From Bugula neritina (Eukaryota > Bryozoa > Gymnolaemata > Cheilostomatida > Bugulidae), in NCBI GenBank assembly GCA_964035545.1, contig OZ037773.1, positions 10,764,251 through 10,828,250 of the forward strand: DNA of 64,000 nt. The letters run 5' to 3'. A model generated the notes under the pieces. It ran no database searches, had not been told where the DNA came from, and saw only the letters and a program-made list of their open reading frames with translations. The position numbers and the translations under genes were made by a program. Positions 50,905 to 62,749 of this stretch are shown piece after piece; within the stretch, counting starts at the first letter, position 1; each line of letters begins with the position of its first letter.

Positions 50905-53900
50905 CATATTACATAGGAGGAGTCAAAAAGACATTCTGGATTCTGCTAACTGTAGCGTGTTGCAGTGCACTCATTGTTCACACTTACAGCCTCATTTCCA
51001 GATTCTCTCAGTTCCCTGTCACTACCGAGGTTACTGTTGTCAATGCGAAAATCTTAGACTTTCCAGGTGGGCCTTAGTCTAGCAATATGTCAGCAGGTGT
51101 CTACTGACAGGTGTCTACTGACAGGTTTGTCTGACAGTTTATAATTACTTATCTATTGCAGCGGTGACAGTCTGTAACAGCAACATGCTAGCTGTACACA
51201 GCCCTGCTAATACCTCCAACACCACCTTCGATTACAAGAATGCCCGAACTGTCAACAACCAGATCAACTATTGTGAGTTGAATAATACACTCTATAAATG
51301 TATGTACACACACGCACACGCACATATATAATACACTGTCACTCTAATATCTCACATCTGACTCAACTTAACCTCTACTCAATTTACTGTAGTGAAACTC
51401 AACAATTCTCAGCTCGGACACCAAAAAGAAGATTTCATTCTCTCCGCCACATTTAATAGCGTAGCTCTGACATTGGACGACTTTGAGTTGTCTCTACATG
51501 GTTTATATGGCAACTGCTTTACCTTTAATGCTAATGGAAGTGCTCAAGTTCGCAGATCTGTACATGGCTTTTATGGTGAATATCATACTTCTCTCTCTCT
51601 ATCTCTCTCTACTCTACTTCTCTCTCCCTCTCCCTCTCTGTGAGGCAATATTGCTGTCTGGTCTTGTAGGATTAGAGTTGGTTCTGAACATTGAAACATA
51701 CAAATACTACATGGGACCGCTGACCTACCCTCTGGACTTTGCTGCTGCTTGGTTGAAGGTGTCCAAGCCAGGGGCAGCTTTTAAAATAGAAGAGATGAGT
51801 GTTGCTGTTTCTCCAAACACCATCAATATTCTCTCTATACATCAGGTAACTATATATATGTTATACATTATACACTATCTATATTCTCTCTATACATCAG
51901 GTAACTATATATATGTTATACATTATACACTATCTATATTCTCTCTATACATCAGGTAACTATATATATGTTATACATTATACACTATCAATATTCTCTC
52001 TATACATCAGGTAACTATATATATGTTATACATTATACACTATCTATATTCTCTCTATACATCAGGTAACTATATATATGTTATACATTATACACTATCA
52101 ATATTCTCTCTATACATCAGGTAACTATATACATGTTATACATTATACACTATCTATATTCTCTCTATACATCAGGTAACTATATATATGTTATACATTA
52201 TACACTATCTATATTCTCTCTATTTATCAAGTGACTATATATGTGTGCGTGTATGTATATACTATATACTACACTTGTATGTTTGCGACAGACTAACTTT
52301 GCTCGGCTAGGCATTCCATACGGAGATTGCTTCAGAGAAGACGATCCCAAACCCCTACTTTATCAGAAGAACAAAAGCTATGATAAGGACTTGTGTGATA
52401 ACACGTGCCTGCAAAGAGCGGTAATACAGTAATACAGTAATAGAGTAATACAGTAATAGAGTATTACAGTGGTGTCATAGTATAGAAATATACGAGTACT
52501 AATATGATGGTATAGTAATGCAGTAATATAATATTATGATATTGTTTATCTGCAGGTAATATTAGAGTGTTGTTGTTATATCAGTATAGTAGAAACCAAT
52601 ATAGCAGAGTTTGATGAGTCATGGGAATTGTGTAGACGAGACAACATAACGGAATGTGCAACTGATAATAGTAAGTGTTGTATAGTAATAGTACTGTATA
52701 GTAATAGTACTGTATAGTAATAGTACTGTATAGTAATAGTAAGTACTGTATAGTAATAGTAAGTATTGTATAGTAATAGTAAGTACTGTATAGTAATAGT
52801 ACTGTATAGTAATAGTAAGTACTGTATAGTAATAGTAAGTATCATATAGTAATAGTAAGTACTGTATAGTAATAGTAAGTACTGTATAGTAATAGTAAGT
52901 ATCATATAGTAATAGTAAGCACTGTATAGTAATAGTAAGTACTGTATAGTAATAGTAAGTACTGTATAGTAATAGTAAGTATCATATAGTAATAGTAAGC
53001 ACTGTATAGTAATAGTAAGTACTGTATAGTAATAGTAAGTACTGTATAGTAATAGTAAGTACTGTATAGTAATAGTACTGTATAGTAATAGTAAGTACTG
53101 TATAGTAATAGTAAGTACTGTATAGTAATAGTAAGTACTGTATAGTAATAGTAAGTACTGCATAGTAATAGTAAGTACTGTATAGTAATAGTAAGTACTG
53201 TATAGTAATAGTAAGTACTGTATAGTAATAGTAAGTACTGTATAGTAATAGTAAGTACTGTATAGTAATAGTACTGTATAGTAATAGTAAGTACTGTATA
53301 GTAATAGTAAGTACTGTATAGTAATAGTAAGTACTGTATAGTAATAGTAAGTACTGCATAGTAATAGTAAGTACTGTATAGTAATAGTAAGTACTGTATA
53401 GTAATAGTAAGTACTGTATAGTAATAGTAAGTATTGTATAGTATTAGTAAGTATCGTATAGTAATAGTAAGTACTGTATAGTAATAGTAAGTATCATATA
53501 GTAATAGTAAGCACTGTATAGTAATAGTACTGTATAGTAATAGTAAGTACTGTATAGTAATAGTAAGTACTGTATAGTAATAGTAAGTACTGTATAGTAA
53601 TAGTAAGTACTGTATAGTAATAGTAAGTACTGTATAGTAATAGTAAGTACTGTATAGTAATAGTAAGTACTGTATAGTAATAGTAAGTACTGTATAGTAA
53701 TAGTAAGTACTGTATAGTAATAGTAAGCACTGTATAGTAATAGTAAGTACTGTATAGTAATAGTAAGTACTGTATAGTAATAGTAAGTACTGTATAGTAA
53801 GTACTGTATAGTAATAGTAAGTATTGTATAGTAATAGTAAGTACTGTATAGTAATAGTAAGTACTGTATAGTAATAGTAAGTATTGTATAGTAATAGTAA

Positions 53901-56900
53901 GTACTGTATAGTAATAGTAAGTATTGTATAGTAATAGTAAGTACTGTATAGTAATAGTAAGTATTGTATAGTAATAGTAAGTACTGTATAGTAATAGTAA
54001 GTACTGTATAGTAATAGTAAGTATCATATAGTAATAGTAAGCACTGTATAGTAATAGTAAGTACTGTATAGTAATAGTAAGTACTGTATAGTAATAGTAA
54101 ATACTGTGTAGTAATAGTAAGTACTGTATAGTAATAGTAAGTACTGTATAGTAATAGTAAGTACTGTATAGTAATAGCAAGTACTGTATAGTAGTAATAG
54201 TACTGTATAGTAATAGTAAGTACTGTATAGTAATAGTAAGTATTGTATAATAACAGTAAGTACTGTATAGTAATAGTAAGCACTGTATAGTAATAGTAAG
54301 TACTGTATAGTAATAGTAAGTACTGTATAGTAATAGTAAGTATTGTATAATAATAGTAAGTACTGTATAGTAATAGTAAGTACTGTATAGTAATAGTACT
54401 GTATAGTAATAGTAAGTACTGTATAGTAATAGTAAGTACTGTATAGTAATAGTAAGTACTGTATAGTAATAGTAAGTATTGTATAGTAATAGTAAGTACT
54501 GTATAGTAATAGTAAGTACTGTATAGTAATAGTACTGTATAGTAAGTATTGTATAGTAATAGTAAGTATTGTATAATAACAGTAAGTACTGTATAGTAAT
54601 AGTAAGCACTGTATAGTAATAGTAAGTACTGTATAGTAATAGTAAGTACTGTATAGTAATAGTAAGTATTGTATAATAATAGTAAGTACTGTATAGTAAT
54701 AGTAAGCACTGTATAGTAATAGTAAGCACTGTATAGTAATAGTAAGTGCTGTATAGTAATAGTAAGCACTGTATAGTAATAGTAAGCACTGTATAGTAAT
54801 AGTAAGTGCTGTATAGTAATAGTAAGTACTGTATAGTAATAGTAAGTAGTGTATAGTAATAGTAAGTATTGTATAATAATAGTAAGTACTGTATAGTAAT
54901 AGTAAGTACTGTATAGTAATAGTACTGTATAGTAATAGTAAGTACTGTATAGTAATAGTAAGTACTGTATAGTAATAGTAAGTACTGTATAGTAATAGTA
55001 AGTATTGTATAGTAATAGTAAGTACTGTATAGTAATAGTAAGTACTGTATAGTAATAGTACTGTATAGTAAGTATTGTATAGTAATAGTAAGTATTGTAT
55101 AATAACAGTAAGTACTGTATAGTAATAGTAAGCACTGTATAGTAATAGTAAGTACTGTATAGTAATAGTAAGTACTGTATAGTAATAGTAAGTATTGTAT
55201 AATAATAGTAAGTACTGTATAGTAATAGTAAGCACTGTATAGTAATAGTAAGCACTGTATAGTAATAGTAAGTGCTGTATAGTAATAGTAAGCACTGTAT
55301 AGTAATAGTAAGCACTGTATAGTAATAGTAAGTGCTGTATAGTAATAGTAAGTACTGTATAGTAATAGTAAGTAGTGTATAGTAATAGTAAGTATTGTAT
55401 AGTAATAGTAAGTACTGTATAGTAATAGTAAGCACTGTATAGTAATAGTAAGCACTGTATAGTAATAGTAAGTGCTGTATAGTAATAGTAAGCACTGTAT
55501 AGTAATAGTAAGTACTGTGTAGTAATAGTAAGTACTGTATAGTAATAGTAAGTATCATATAGTAATAGTAAGCACTGTATAGTAATAGTAAGTACTGTAT
55601 AGTAATAGTAAGTACTGTATAGTAATAGTAAGTACTGTATAGTAATAGTAAGTATCGTATAGTAATAGTAAGCACTGTATAGTAATAGTACTGTATAGTA
55701 ATAGTAAGTACTGTATAGTAATAGTAAGTACTGTATAGTAATAGTAAGTACTGTATAGTAATAGTAAGTACTGTATAGTAATAGTAAGTACTGTATAGTA
55801 ATAGTAAGTACTGTATAGTAAGTATTGTATAGTAATAGTAAGTACTGTATAGTAATAGTAAGCACTGTATAGTAATAGTAAGTACTGTATAGTAATAGTA
55901 AGTACTGTATAGTAATAGTAAGTACTGTATAGTAATAGTAAGTACTGCATAGTAATAGTACTGTATAGTAATAGTAAGTACTGTATAGTAATAGTAAGTA
56001 CTGTATAGTAATAGTAAGTACTGTATAGTAATAGTAAGTACTGCATAGTAATAGTAAGTACTGCATAGTAATAGTAAGTACTGTATAGTAATAGTAAGTA
56101 CTGTATAGTAATAGTAAGTACTGTATAGTATTAGTAAGTATCGTATAGTAATAGTAAGTACCGTATAGTAATAGTAAGTACTGTATAGTAATAGTAAGTA
56201 CTGTATAGTAATAGTAAGTACTGTATAGTAATAGTAAGTACTGTATAGTAAGTACTGTATAGTAATAGTAAGTATTGTATAGTAATAGTAAGTACTGTAT
56301 AGCAATAGTAAGTACTGTATAGTAATAGTAAGTATTGTATAGTAATAGTAAGTACTGTATAGTAATAGTAAGTATTGTATAGTAATAGTAAGTACTGTAT
56401 AGTAATAGTAAGTATTGTATAGTAATAGTAAGTACTGTATAGTAATAGTAAGCACTGTATAGTAATAGTAAGTACTGTATAGTAATAGTAAGTACTGTAT
56501 AGTAATAGTAAGTACTGTATAGTAATAGTAAGTATTGTATAGTAATAGTAAGTACTGTATAGTAATAGTAAGTACTGCATAGTAATAGTAAGTACTGTAT
56601 AGTAATAGTAAGTACTGTATAGTAATAGTAAGTACTGTTTTAGTGTGTCTAGCAGAGATGTGGGCAGAGTATGATTCTGGTAATCTCCCCTGTACAGAGT
56701 GTCTACCTCTTTGCAGGTAAGTATTCCGTTATTTTATATTATACTTATACTTACTATATATAAAGTTACCACTACATATTATATGTTATATGTTATTTGT
56801 TATATGTTTTATGTTATATATTACATGTTATATGTTATTTGTTATATGTTTTAGTGATGTTTTATATGAGGTGTCTGCTGACAAGAGTAAGTGGCCGTTA

Positions 56901-57483
56901 GAAACTTTCACAGTAAGTATCTCTCAGGCTTATAATATGTAATATAATGTTTTGTATCATAATAAAATAATATTATATAATTTAGCATAATATTATTTAG
57001 AGTAATATAATATAATATAATGTAATATAATAATATAAAACAATAATATTTTATTTTTATTCTTTGTCTAGGAAAATGTCATCTTACATGAACTGAGAGC
57101 ATTTGACCAACTTGTGGATCAATTGAACAACTTCTCCATCAACTTAGATGCTGACTTTGTGAGAGACAATCTTGTGAAAGTTCAGTTAAACTTTGCGTCC
57201 ATGACCACTTCTACAGTTACAGAGCTACCTCAGATTAGTCCCTGGGAATTCACCTCTGAGTTAGGTAACACTCATTCCTTATATGAATACTATTCGGTGT
57301 TGTATTGTAATGTATTATATTATATTATGTCATAATATATTCTGTTATACTATGTTATTGTCTCTTCTAGGGTCTGCCTTTGGTTTGTGGATCGGCTGGT
57401 CAGCCTGGACTCTCTTCCACCTCATTGAGTACATCTCAGACTCAGCGGCTCTCTCCGTACAAAGAAGACGGCGTTCAGATTAG
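48984..57483 (+). CDS. DEG/ENaC (ASC) family ion channel subunit
   Basis: Trimeric sodium-permeable channel subunit of the plasma membrane. Twelve exons: 48984-49244, 49516-49612, 50917-51066, 51162-51272, 51393-51575, 51670-51845, 52292-52420, 52556-52670, 56653-56716, 56855-56912, 57072-57264, 57371-57483. They give 549 residues. TM1 lies near 124-143 (FWILLTVACCSALIV). Then comes the post-TM1 motif FPAVTVCNSNML and a Cys-rich extracellular domain with GNCFTFN, YGDCFRED, DLCDNTCLQ, VILECCCY, CTECLPLCSDVLYEVSADKSKWP and the pre-TM2 VRDNLVKVQLNFASM. TM2 near 513-535 holds GSAFGLWIGWS, with GWS as the GxS selectivity filter. The N-terminal HG gating motif is not obvious; the region reads TGGFGYP. 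Residues about 10-65 are a coding repeat. Intron 2 holds a hammerhead palindrome and intron 8 a 4-kb array. Exon 9 has a tandem acceptor (tag|cag). Confidence 0.94.
49014..49182 (+). repeat. Coding 36-bp minisatellite, N-terminus of DEG/ENaC protein
   Basis: About 4.5 in-frame units encoding NSGREYNSSTKH, with variants. The region is predicted to be cytoplasmic, hydrophilic and disordered. Confidence 0.93.
49250..49515 (+). repeat. About 33-bp minisatellite in DEG/ENaC intron 1
   Basis: About eight units with core gtgtcacaatgtttactcta. The real acceptor, gtcacaatgttttag, is a mutated unit. Confidence 0.93.
49650..50335 (+). repeat. 28-bp minisatellite in DEG/ENaC intron 2
   Basis: About 25 units with core cttgtgttgtgtgtcatgtc; some are shortened. 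Confidence 0.93.
50526..50562. repeat. (AT)n tract left of the palindrome
   Basis: Uninterrupted AT dinucleotides; a second (TA)n tract lies at about 50823-50900 on the other side of the palindrome. Confidence 0.95.
50661..50721 (-). ncRNA. Type-I hammerhead ribozyme motif, minus strand
   Basis: Exact mirror copy of the plus-strand ribozyme in the other arm of the palindrome, with the same core and stems. Predicted cleavage falls between 50670 and 50669 in minus-strand reading. Confidence 0.83.
50728..50788 (+). ncRNA. Type-I hammerhead ribozyme motif, plus strand
   Basis: All core positions fit. CUGACGA is at 50739-50745. Stem II is gugcac (50746-50751) with guguac (50761-50766), six pairs and a nine-base loop. 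GAA is at 50767-50769. Stem III is three pairs, acu (50770-50772) with agu (50776-50778). H17 is A at 50779. Stem I is auuuau (50733-50738) with auaaau (50780-50785), then a UA bulge and ggc/gcc. Predicted self-cleavage falls between 50779 and 50780. The bulge in stem I and the stem II loop resemble the tertiary contact of natural fast hammerheads. Confidence 0.85.
50823..50900. repeat. (TA)n tract right of the palindrome
   Basis: About 39 TA dinucleotides, ending just upstream of the exon 3 acceptor. Confidence 0.95.
51822..52240 (+). repeat. 55-bp array of the exon 6 splice junction, DEG/ENaC intron 6
   Basis: The exon 6 end (tattctctctatacatcag) plus the donor gtaactatat recur every 55 bp. 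GT sites are at 51846, 51901, 51956, 52011, 52066, 52121 and 52176, with a decayed copy at 52231. Some units keep the full 24-base exon end. Confidence 0.96.
52421..52470 (+). repeat. Short 10-12-bp repeat in DEG/ENaC intron 7
   Basis: Four to five copies of gtaatacagtaatagagtaa right at the donor. The next exon also begins GTAATA. Confidence 0.85.
52671..56635 (+). repeat. 4-kb 20-bp satellite array in DEG/ENaC intron 8
   Basis: About 195 copies of gtaagtactgtatagtaata, with tattg, gcact, tatcat and gtgct variants and shortened units. The exon ends gataata|gtaagt, so each full unit repeats the aata|gtaagt donor context. Blocks of several hundred bp recur inside, for example near 54230-54840 and 54570-55390. 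Confidence 0.96.
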
Positions 57484-57499
57484 TAGCCGTCTCCTCCCA

Positions 57500-57790
57500 T
57501 ATTCATCTGCAGAATAACTCCTCCCATATTAATCTGCAGAATAACTCCTCCCATATTAATCTACAGAATAACTCCTCCCACATTAATCTACGAAATAACT
57601 CCTCCCATATTAATCTACAGAATAACTCCTCCCATATTAATCTACAGAATAACTCCTCCCATATTCATCTGCAGAATAACTCCTCCCATCTTAATCTACA
57701 AAACTCCTCCCATATTAATCTACAGAATAACTCCTCCATAATAATCTACAAAACAACTCCTCCCATATTCATCTACAGAATAACTGCTGA
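57500..57790 (+). repeat. 26-bp repeat in DEG/ENaC 3' UTR
   Basis: About ten units with core ataactcctcccatattaat, beginning within 20 bp of the stop codon. Confidence 0.92.
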
Positions 57791-57903
57791 CATATTTATC
57801 TGGAGAAAAGCTATTGACATGTTTATCTGCAGAAAAACTATTGACATGTTTATCTGCAGAATATTTATTGACATGTTTGTGTAGATGTTTTTAAAGAAAT
57901 TAG

Positions 57904-58048
57904 GTGCTGTCAAACTTAGCTACAAAATTTCAATGTTCATTTCTCTTTAGTAATCAATTTGTCTATTCTTCTAACATCTTTGCTTTAGTAATGTTGACAT
58001 TCAGGCAGTATTCATCTACTGCTACTGCTGCTGCTACTACTGCTACTG

Positions 58049-58098
<50 letters not shown>

Positions 58099-58099
58099 G

Positions 58100-58140
<41 letters not shown>

Positions 58141-58267
58141 GCTGCTACTACTGCTACTACTGCTACTACTGCTACTACTACTACTACTACTACTACTGCT
58201 ACTACTACTACTGCTACTACTGCTACTGCTACTGCTACTACTACTACTGCTACTGCTACTACTACTG

Positions 58268-58314
<47 letters not shown>

Positions 58315-58587
58315 GCTGCTGCTACTACTGCTGCTGCTACTACTACTGCTGCTACTGCTACTACTAGTACTACTACTGCTACTACTGCTACTACTGCTAC
58401 TACTACTACTGCTACTACTGCTACTACTGCTACTACTGCTACTACTGCTACTACTACTACTGCTACTACTACTACTACTGCTACTACTACTACTGCTGCT
58501 GCTACTACTACTACTACTGCTACTACTATTACTGCCACCACTACTGCAACAGCTACTATATGTGTGACCACTACTTTGCATCAGTGA
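57904..58587. repeat. Imperfect trinucleotide (CTA/CTG) tract
   Basis: The core at 58018-58555 is about 180 triplets of act and gct. It is open in several frames (poly-Thr/Ala, poly-Ser, poly-Val/Ala) but shows no gene structure, so it is treated as non-coding. Confidence 0.93.
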
Positions 58588-59042
58588 AGGTGATGGGTTC
58601 TTGCTTAGTTGTGCTGAGATTATTGTTGGTTAATCAATTTATTGCATTTATCTTTTATGTCTGGAAGGTGCAGTTCTGTTTTAGTCATGCTGAAGGCAGC
58701 ATGATAAACTGGTGGCAGCTGCTAATGCTGCCTAATTAGAACATTAGTAACACTGATAAGCTGATTGAAGTGAACCTGAGCACAGCCTAGCGGCAGCATG
58801 CCCTAGCAGCAGTACAGTCTAGAGGTAGCATGCCCTAGCAGCAGTACAGTCTAGCGGTAGCACGTGCTGTCTAATGAGGAGCTGCTGTTAGTTATGCCAG
58901 CCACATTGATGTAATTAGTTGAAAGACGTTGTTGATTCATTAACATTTATAGCAGTTATGTTTATTGCATTAATTATGTATGTGGGATGAACAAAGCTAA
59001 GCAGTAAATAAGTATTTATACTCTGGAAGTGTAGTGGTCAAC
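58588..59042. other. Intergenic DNA upstream of the gelsolin gene
   Basis: Short unique region, probably the promoter. Two to three copies of a gcagcatgccctagcagcag unit lie at about 58790-58865. Confidence 0.6.
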
Positions 59043-61502
59043 ATGGCAGGTAGGTCAGCTATATAATATCTCTGTTATATATTCTCTGTTATATACTCTC
59101 TGTTATATATCTATACTCTTATTTTACACTTATCTATATTCACTTGATATTTCACGTTTCATCAATTATTACAGGTCTGGTAAAACCAAAGAAATACGAC
59201 TGGAAGGACTCCAATTTGGCTCTGTTTGGGTCAAAGCTAGAGAGAGAAGTCAAAAGTACGTTTTAATTATACTTCATGTGGCGTTATTTCTCTTTGTTTT
59301 TCAGCATCATATTATAACCTCTGAACTAGCTTAGCACCTATATATCTACTGTATCTACTCTATATCTACTATGTATCTATTATATATCTACTATATATCT
59401 ATTATATATCTACTGTATATCTACTATATATCTACTATATATCTATTATATATCTACTCTATATCTACTATATATCTACTATATATCTACTATATATCTA
59501 CTGTATATCTACTATATATCTACTATATATCTACTGTATATCTACTATATATCTACTATATATCTACTGTATATCTACTATATATCTACTCTATATCTAT
59601 TATATATCTACTATATATTTACTGTATATCTACTATATATCTACTATATATATACTATATATCTATTATATAACTACTATATATCTACTATATATCTACT
59701 ATATATCTACTATATATCTACTATATATCTACTATATATATACTATATATCTATTATATAACTACTATACTCTATTTATATTCTACATTCGCAGAGGCAT
59801 CGGCAGCCACGGAACCAGCTTGGCACGGAGCTGGCAAGGAAGTCGGAATCAGAATCTGGAGGGTTGAGGTGAGCGTTTCTACTATTACATAAAACGGAGT
59901 TCAGTATTAAAAATCAAAATTTTCCTTTTGCAATGAGTTCCTCTGTTTTGTGAATAATTTTGATTTTTCAGCAATTTAAGATCGTAGACTGGCCAGTGGA
60001 GGAGTATGGGAACTTTTATAGTGGCGACTCTTACATCATACTGAGAGTAAGTTAATTATTATATCATACTGAGAGTAAGTTAATTATTATATTATACTAA
60101 GAGTAAGTTAATTATTATATTATACTGAAAGTAAGTTAGTTATTATATTATACTGAGAGTAAGTTAATTATTATATCATACTGAGAGTAAGTTAGTTATT
60201 ATATTATACTGAGAGTAAGTTAGTTATTATATTATACTAAGAGTAAGTTAATTATTATGTTATACTGAGAGTAAGTTAGTTATTATATTATACTGAGAGT
60301 AAGTTAATTATTATATTATACTGAAAGTAAGTTAGTTATTATATTATACTGAGAGTAAGTTAATTATTATATTATACTGAGAGTAAGTTAATTATATCAG
60401 ACTGAGGGTAAGTTAATTATTATATCATACTAAGAGTAAGTTAATTATTATATTATACTAAGAGTAAGTTAGTTATTATATTATACTGAAAGTAAGTTAG
60501 TTATATCAGTCTAAGGGTAAGTTAATTATTATATCATACTGAGAGTAAGTTAATTATTATATTATACTGAGAGTAAGTTAGTTATTATATTATACTGAGA
60601 GTAAGTTAGTTATTATATTATACTGAGAGTAAGTTAATTATTATATCATACTGAGAGTAAGTTAGTTATTATATTATACTGAGAGTAAGTTAGTTATTAT
60701 ATACTGAGTTGTTTTCTCATTCTTATAGACTTACAAACCAAAGCCCAACAGTGAGCTGTTAGCATGGGATCTACACTTCTGGATTGGCAAGTTTAGCTCA
60801 CAAGTAGGTTACATATATCATATCATGCGTACATATCATATCATATCATGTGTACATATCATATCATATTATATATCATATCGTGTGTACATATCATATA
60901 TCATGTGTACATATCATATCATGTGTACATATCATATCATGTGTACATATCATATCATGTGTACATATCATATCATGTGTACATATCATATCATATCATG
61001 TATACATATCATATCATATCATGTGTACATATCATATCATGTATACATATCGTATCACGTCTGCTAACAGGATGAGTACGGTACAGCAGCCTACAAGACA
61101 GTAGAACTGGATACTTACCTGGATGATGGACCAGTCCAGCACAGGGAGGTGATGAACCATGAGTCTGAGGCCTTCAAATCCTACTTTGAGAAGATTGTGT
61201 GAGTTTTTAAATACTTTGATAGTATTGTGTGAGTTTCTATCTGTATACTATATATTATACTATACATGTATACTATACATATAGCCACGTGTTGCAGGTA
61301 CATGGAAGGAGGTGTGGCCACTGGGTTCCGCCACGTGGAAAGAGGGAAATACGAGCCGAGATTCTTCACCGTCAAGAAGGTTGGCCGCCGCACGGAGGTC
61401 AAGCAGATCCCCATGAGATATAAGAATGTGAACTCAGGAGATGTGTTTATCATGGATTTGGGGCTGACCATCTACCAGTTCAACGGCCGCAATAGCTCCA
61501 AG
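59043..61502 (+). CDS. Gelsolin/severin-family actin-binding protein, 5' part (partial gene)
   Basis: Calcium-regulated actin severing and capping protein. Exons 59043-59049, 59175-59255, 59795-59868, 59972-60046, 60729-60803, 61071-61198 and 61298-61502 join in phase to 215 residues; the gene continues past the window. The first coding exon is only 7 bases (ATG GCA G). The start [22 protein letters not shown] is typical of severin-like proteins. The G1 domain contains [49 protein letters not shown] and [18 protein letters not shown], the actin- and calcium-binding signature. G2 starts at [12 protein letters not shown], with [24 protein letters not shown] at the last donor seen. Whether it has three domains (severin) or six (gelsolin) cannot be told here. 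Introns 4 and 6 show duplicated splice junctions. The last intron carries arrays and a transposon to the window end. Confidence 0.94.
59350..59780 (+). repeat. 11-bp minisatellite in gelsolin intron 2
   Basis: About 38 copies of ctactatatat, with ctg, att and tct variants. Confidence 0.92.
60035..60705 (+). repeat. 28-bp array of the exon 4 splice junction, gelsolin intron 4
   Basis: The last 12 bases of exon 4 (atcatactgaga) plus the donor gtaagttaat recur every 28 bp from GT 60047 onward, about 23 times, with slight decay. Confidence 0.95.
60815..61060 (+). repeat. About 20-bp repeat in gelsolin intron 5
   Basis: About a dozen copies of catgtgtacatatcatat with an occasional extra catat. 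Confidence 0.92.
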
Positions 61503-61509
61503 GTGATCT

Positions 61510-61998
61510 ATATCTCACTGTACCTCACTGTATCTCACTGTATCTCACTGTATCTCACTGTATCTCACTGTACCTCACTGTACCTCACTGTACCTCACTG
61601 TATCTCACTGTACCTCACTGTACCTCACTGTACCTCACTGTATCTCACTGTATCTCACTGTATCTCACTGTATCTCACTGTATCTCACTGTATCTCACTG
61701 TATCTCACTGTACCTCACTGTATCTCACTGTATCTCACTGTATCTCACTGTACCTCACTGTACCTCACTGTACCTCACTGTACCTCACTGTATCTCACTG
61801 TATCTCACTGTACCTCACTGTACCTCACTGTACCTCACTGTACCTCACTGTATCTCACTGTATCTCACTGTATCTCACTGTATCTCACTGTATCTCACTG
61901 TATCTCACTGTATCTCACTGTATCTCACTGTATCTCACTGTATCTCACTGTATCTCACTGTATCTCACTGTATCTCACTGTATCTCACTGTATCTCAC
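61510..61998 (+). repeat. 10-bp minisatellite in gelsolin intron 7
   Basis: About 49 copies of tatctcactg or tacctcactg, the T/C variant in runs; it ends exactly at the transposon. Confidence 0.96.
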
Positions 61999-62000
61999 TA

Positions 62001-62741
62001 ATGGGGCTAACAGACTACAGTCCAAACTCGACTGTGAAGGTGTTTTTGGAGCTGCTTGGCGCATACCTTCAACGTCACTTCCTACTTTTTGCTGGTCACA
62101 CTACAGTTTAATACAAGCGCTGAAAGCTAACTGTCTCTAGCCTCGCAGTAAACTTTTAACCAATAGGAATCTTGTAGCTTAGTTTCTGCTGTATCCACAG
62201 CAACCAAAAATCAAATTTAGCGCAATTTATTGAGATTTACTAGCATAATTCAATAAGATTTACTATTTATTTTTATAGTAATTTATTAGTTTCACTTATT
62301 CAAAATTACTAGCTTCATTTAATGAAATATACTAGCTTTATTCAATCGCATTCACTAGCATTAAGAAATAAATATGCTTATAAAATTCAGCCAAAGTAGA
62401 ATAACCAAATATGCTGATAAAATTCAGCCATATTTATCTGCTAAATAGTTATTTTCATAATTAATTTTTATTAAAATTTTCATACATAACTTCATCATAA
62501 TAATGTTTAGTAAAATAATATAATTTTCTAAGAACCAAATCAAATAATAATGCTCACTAGTAGCATGCGGAATAAGTAAAAGGACTTATTAATCAATCAG
62601 GGCTTACCTGGCCAGTCAGTGATTGGCTGATTGCTGAATGCTGAACTAATCGCGAAAAATTGCCAGTTGCGATCAGAAATCAGACAGTTGTGACGTCACA
62701 GAGTTCAACGCTTAACCTCGACTGTAGTCTGTCAGCCCCAT
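62001..62741. mobile_element. Non-autonomous DNA transposon with TA target duplication
   Basis: The ends atggggctaacagactacag and ctgtagtctgtcagccccat are reverse complements with one mismatch, flanked on both sides by TA (61999-62000 and 62742-62743). At 741 bp with no coding frame, it fits a Tc1/mariner-type MITE. The interior is AT-rich with several tagc/aattc runs. Confidence 0.8.
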
Positions 62742-62749
62742 TATACAAC

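Noticed and set aside
53444-56455. About 1000-codon minus-strand frames in the 20-bp array
   Set aside because: Same cause: a stop-poor 20-bp unit. It lies wholly inside DEG/ENaC intron 8.
57904-58587. Poly-Thr/Ala, poly-Ser and poly-Val/Ala open frames
   Set aside because: Trinucleotide tract is open in several frames on both strands; no splice or conservation evidence.
61503-62111. Gelsolin frame running on through the 10-bp array (SLYLTVSHC repeats)
   Set aside because: Homology ends at NSSK|gtgatc, a good donor; the rest is repeat and transposon.
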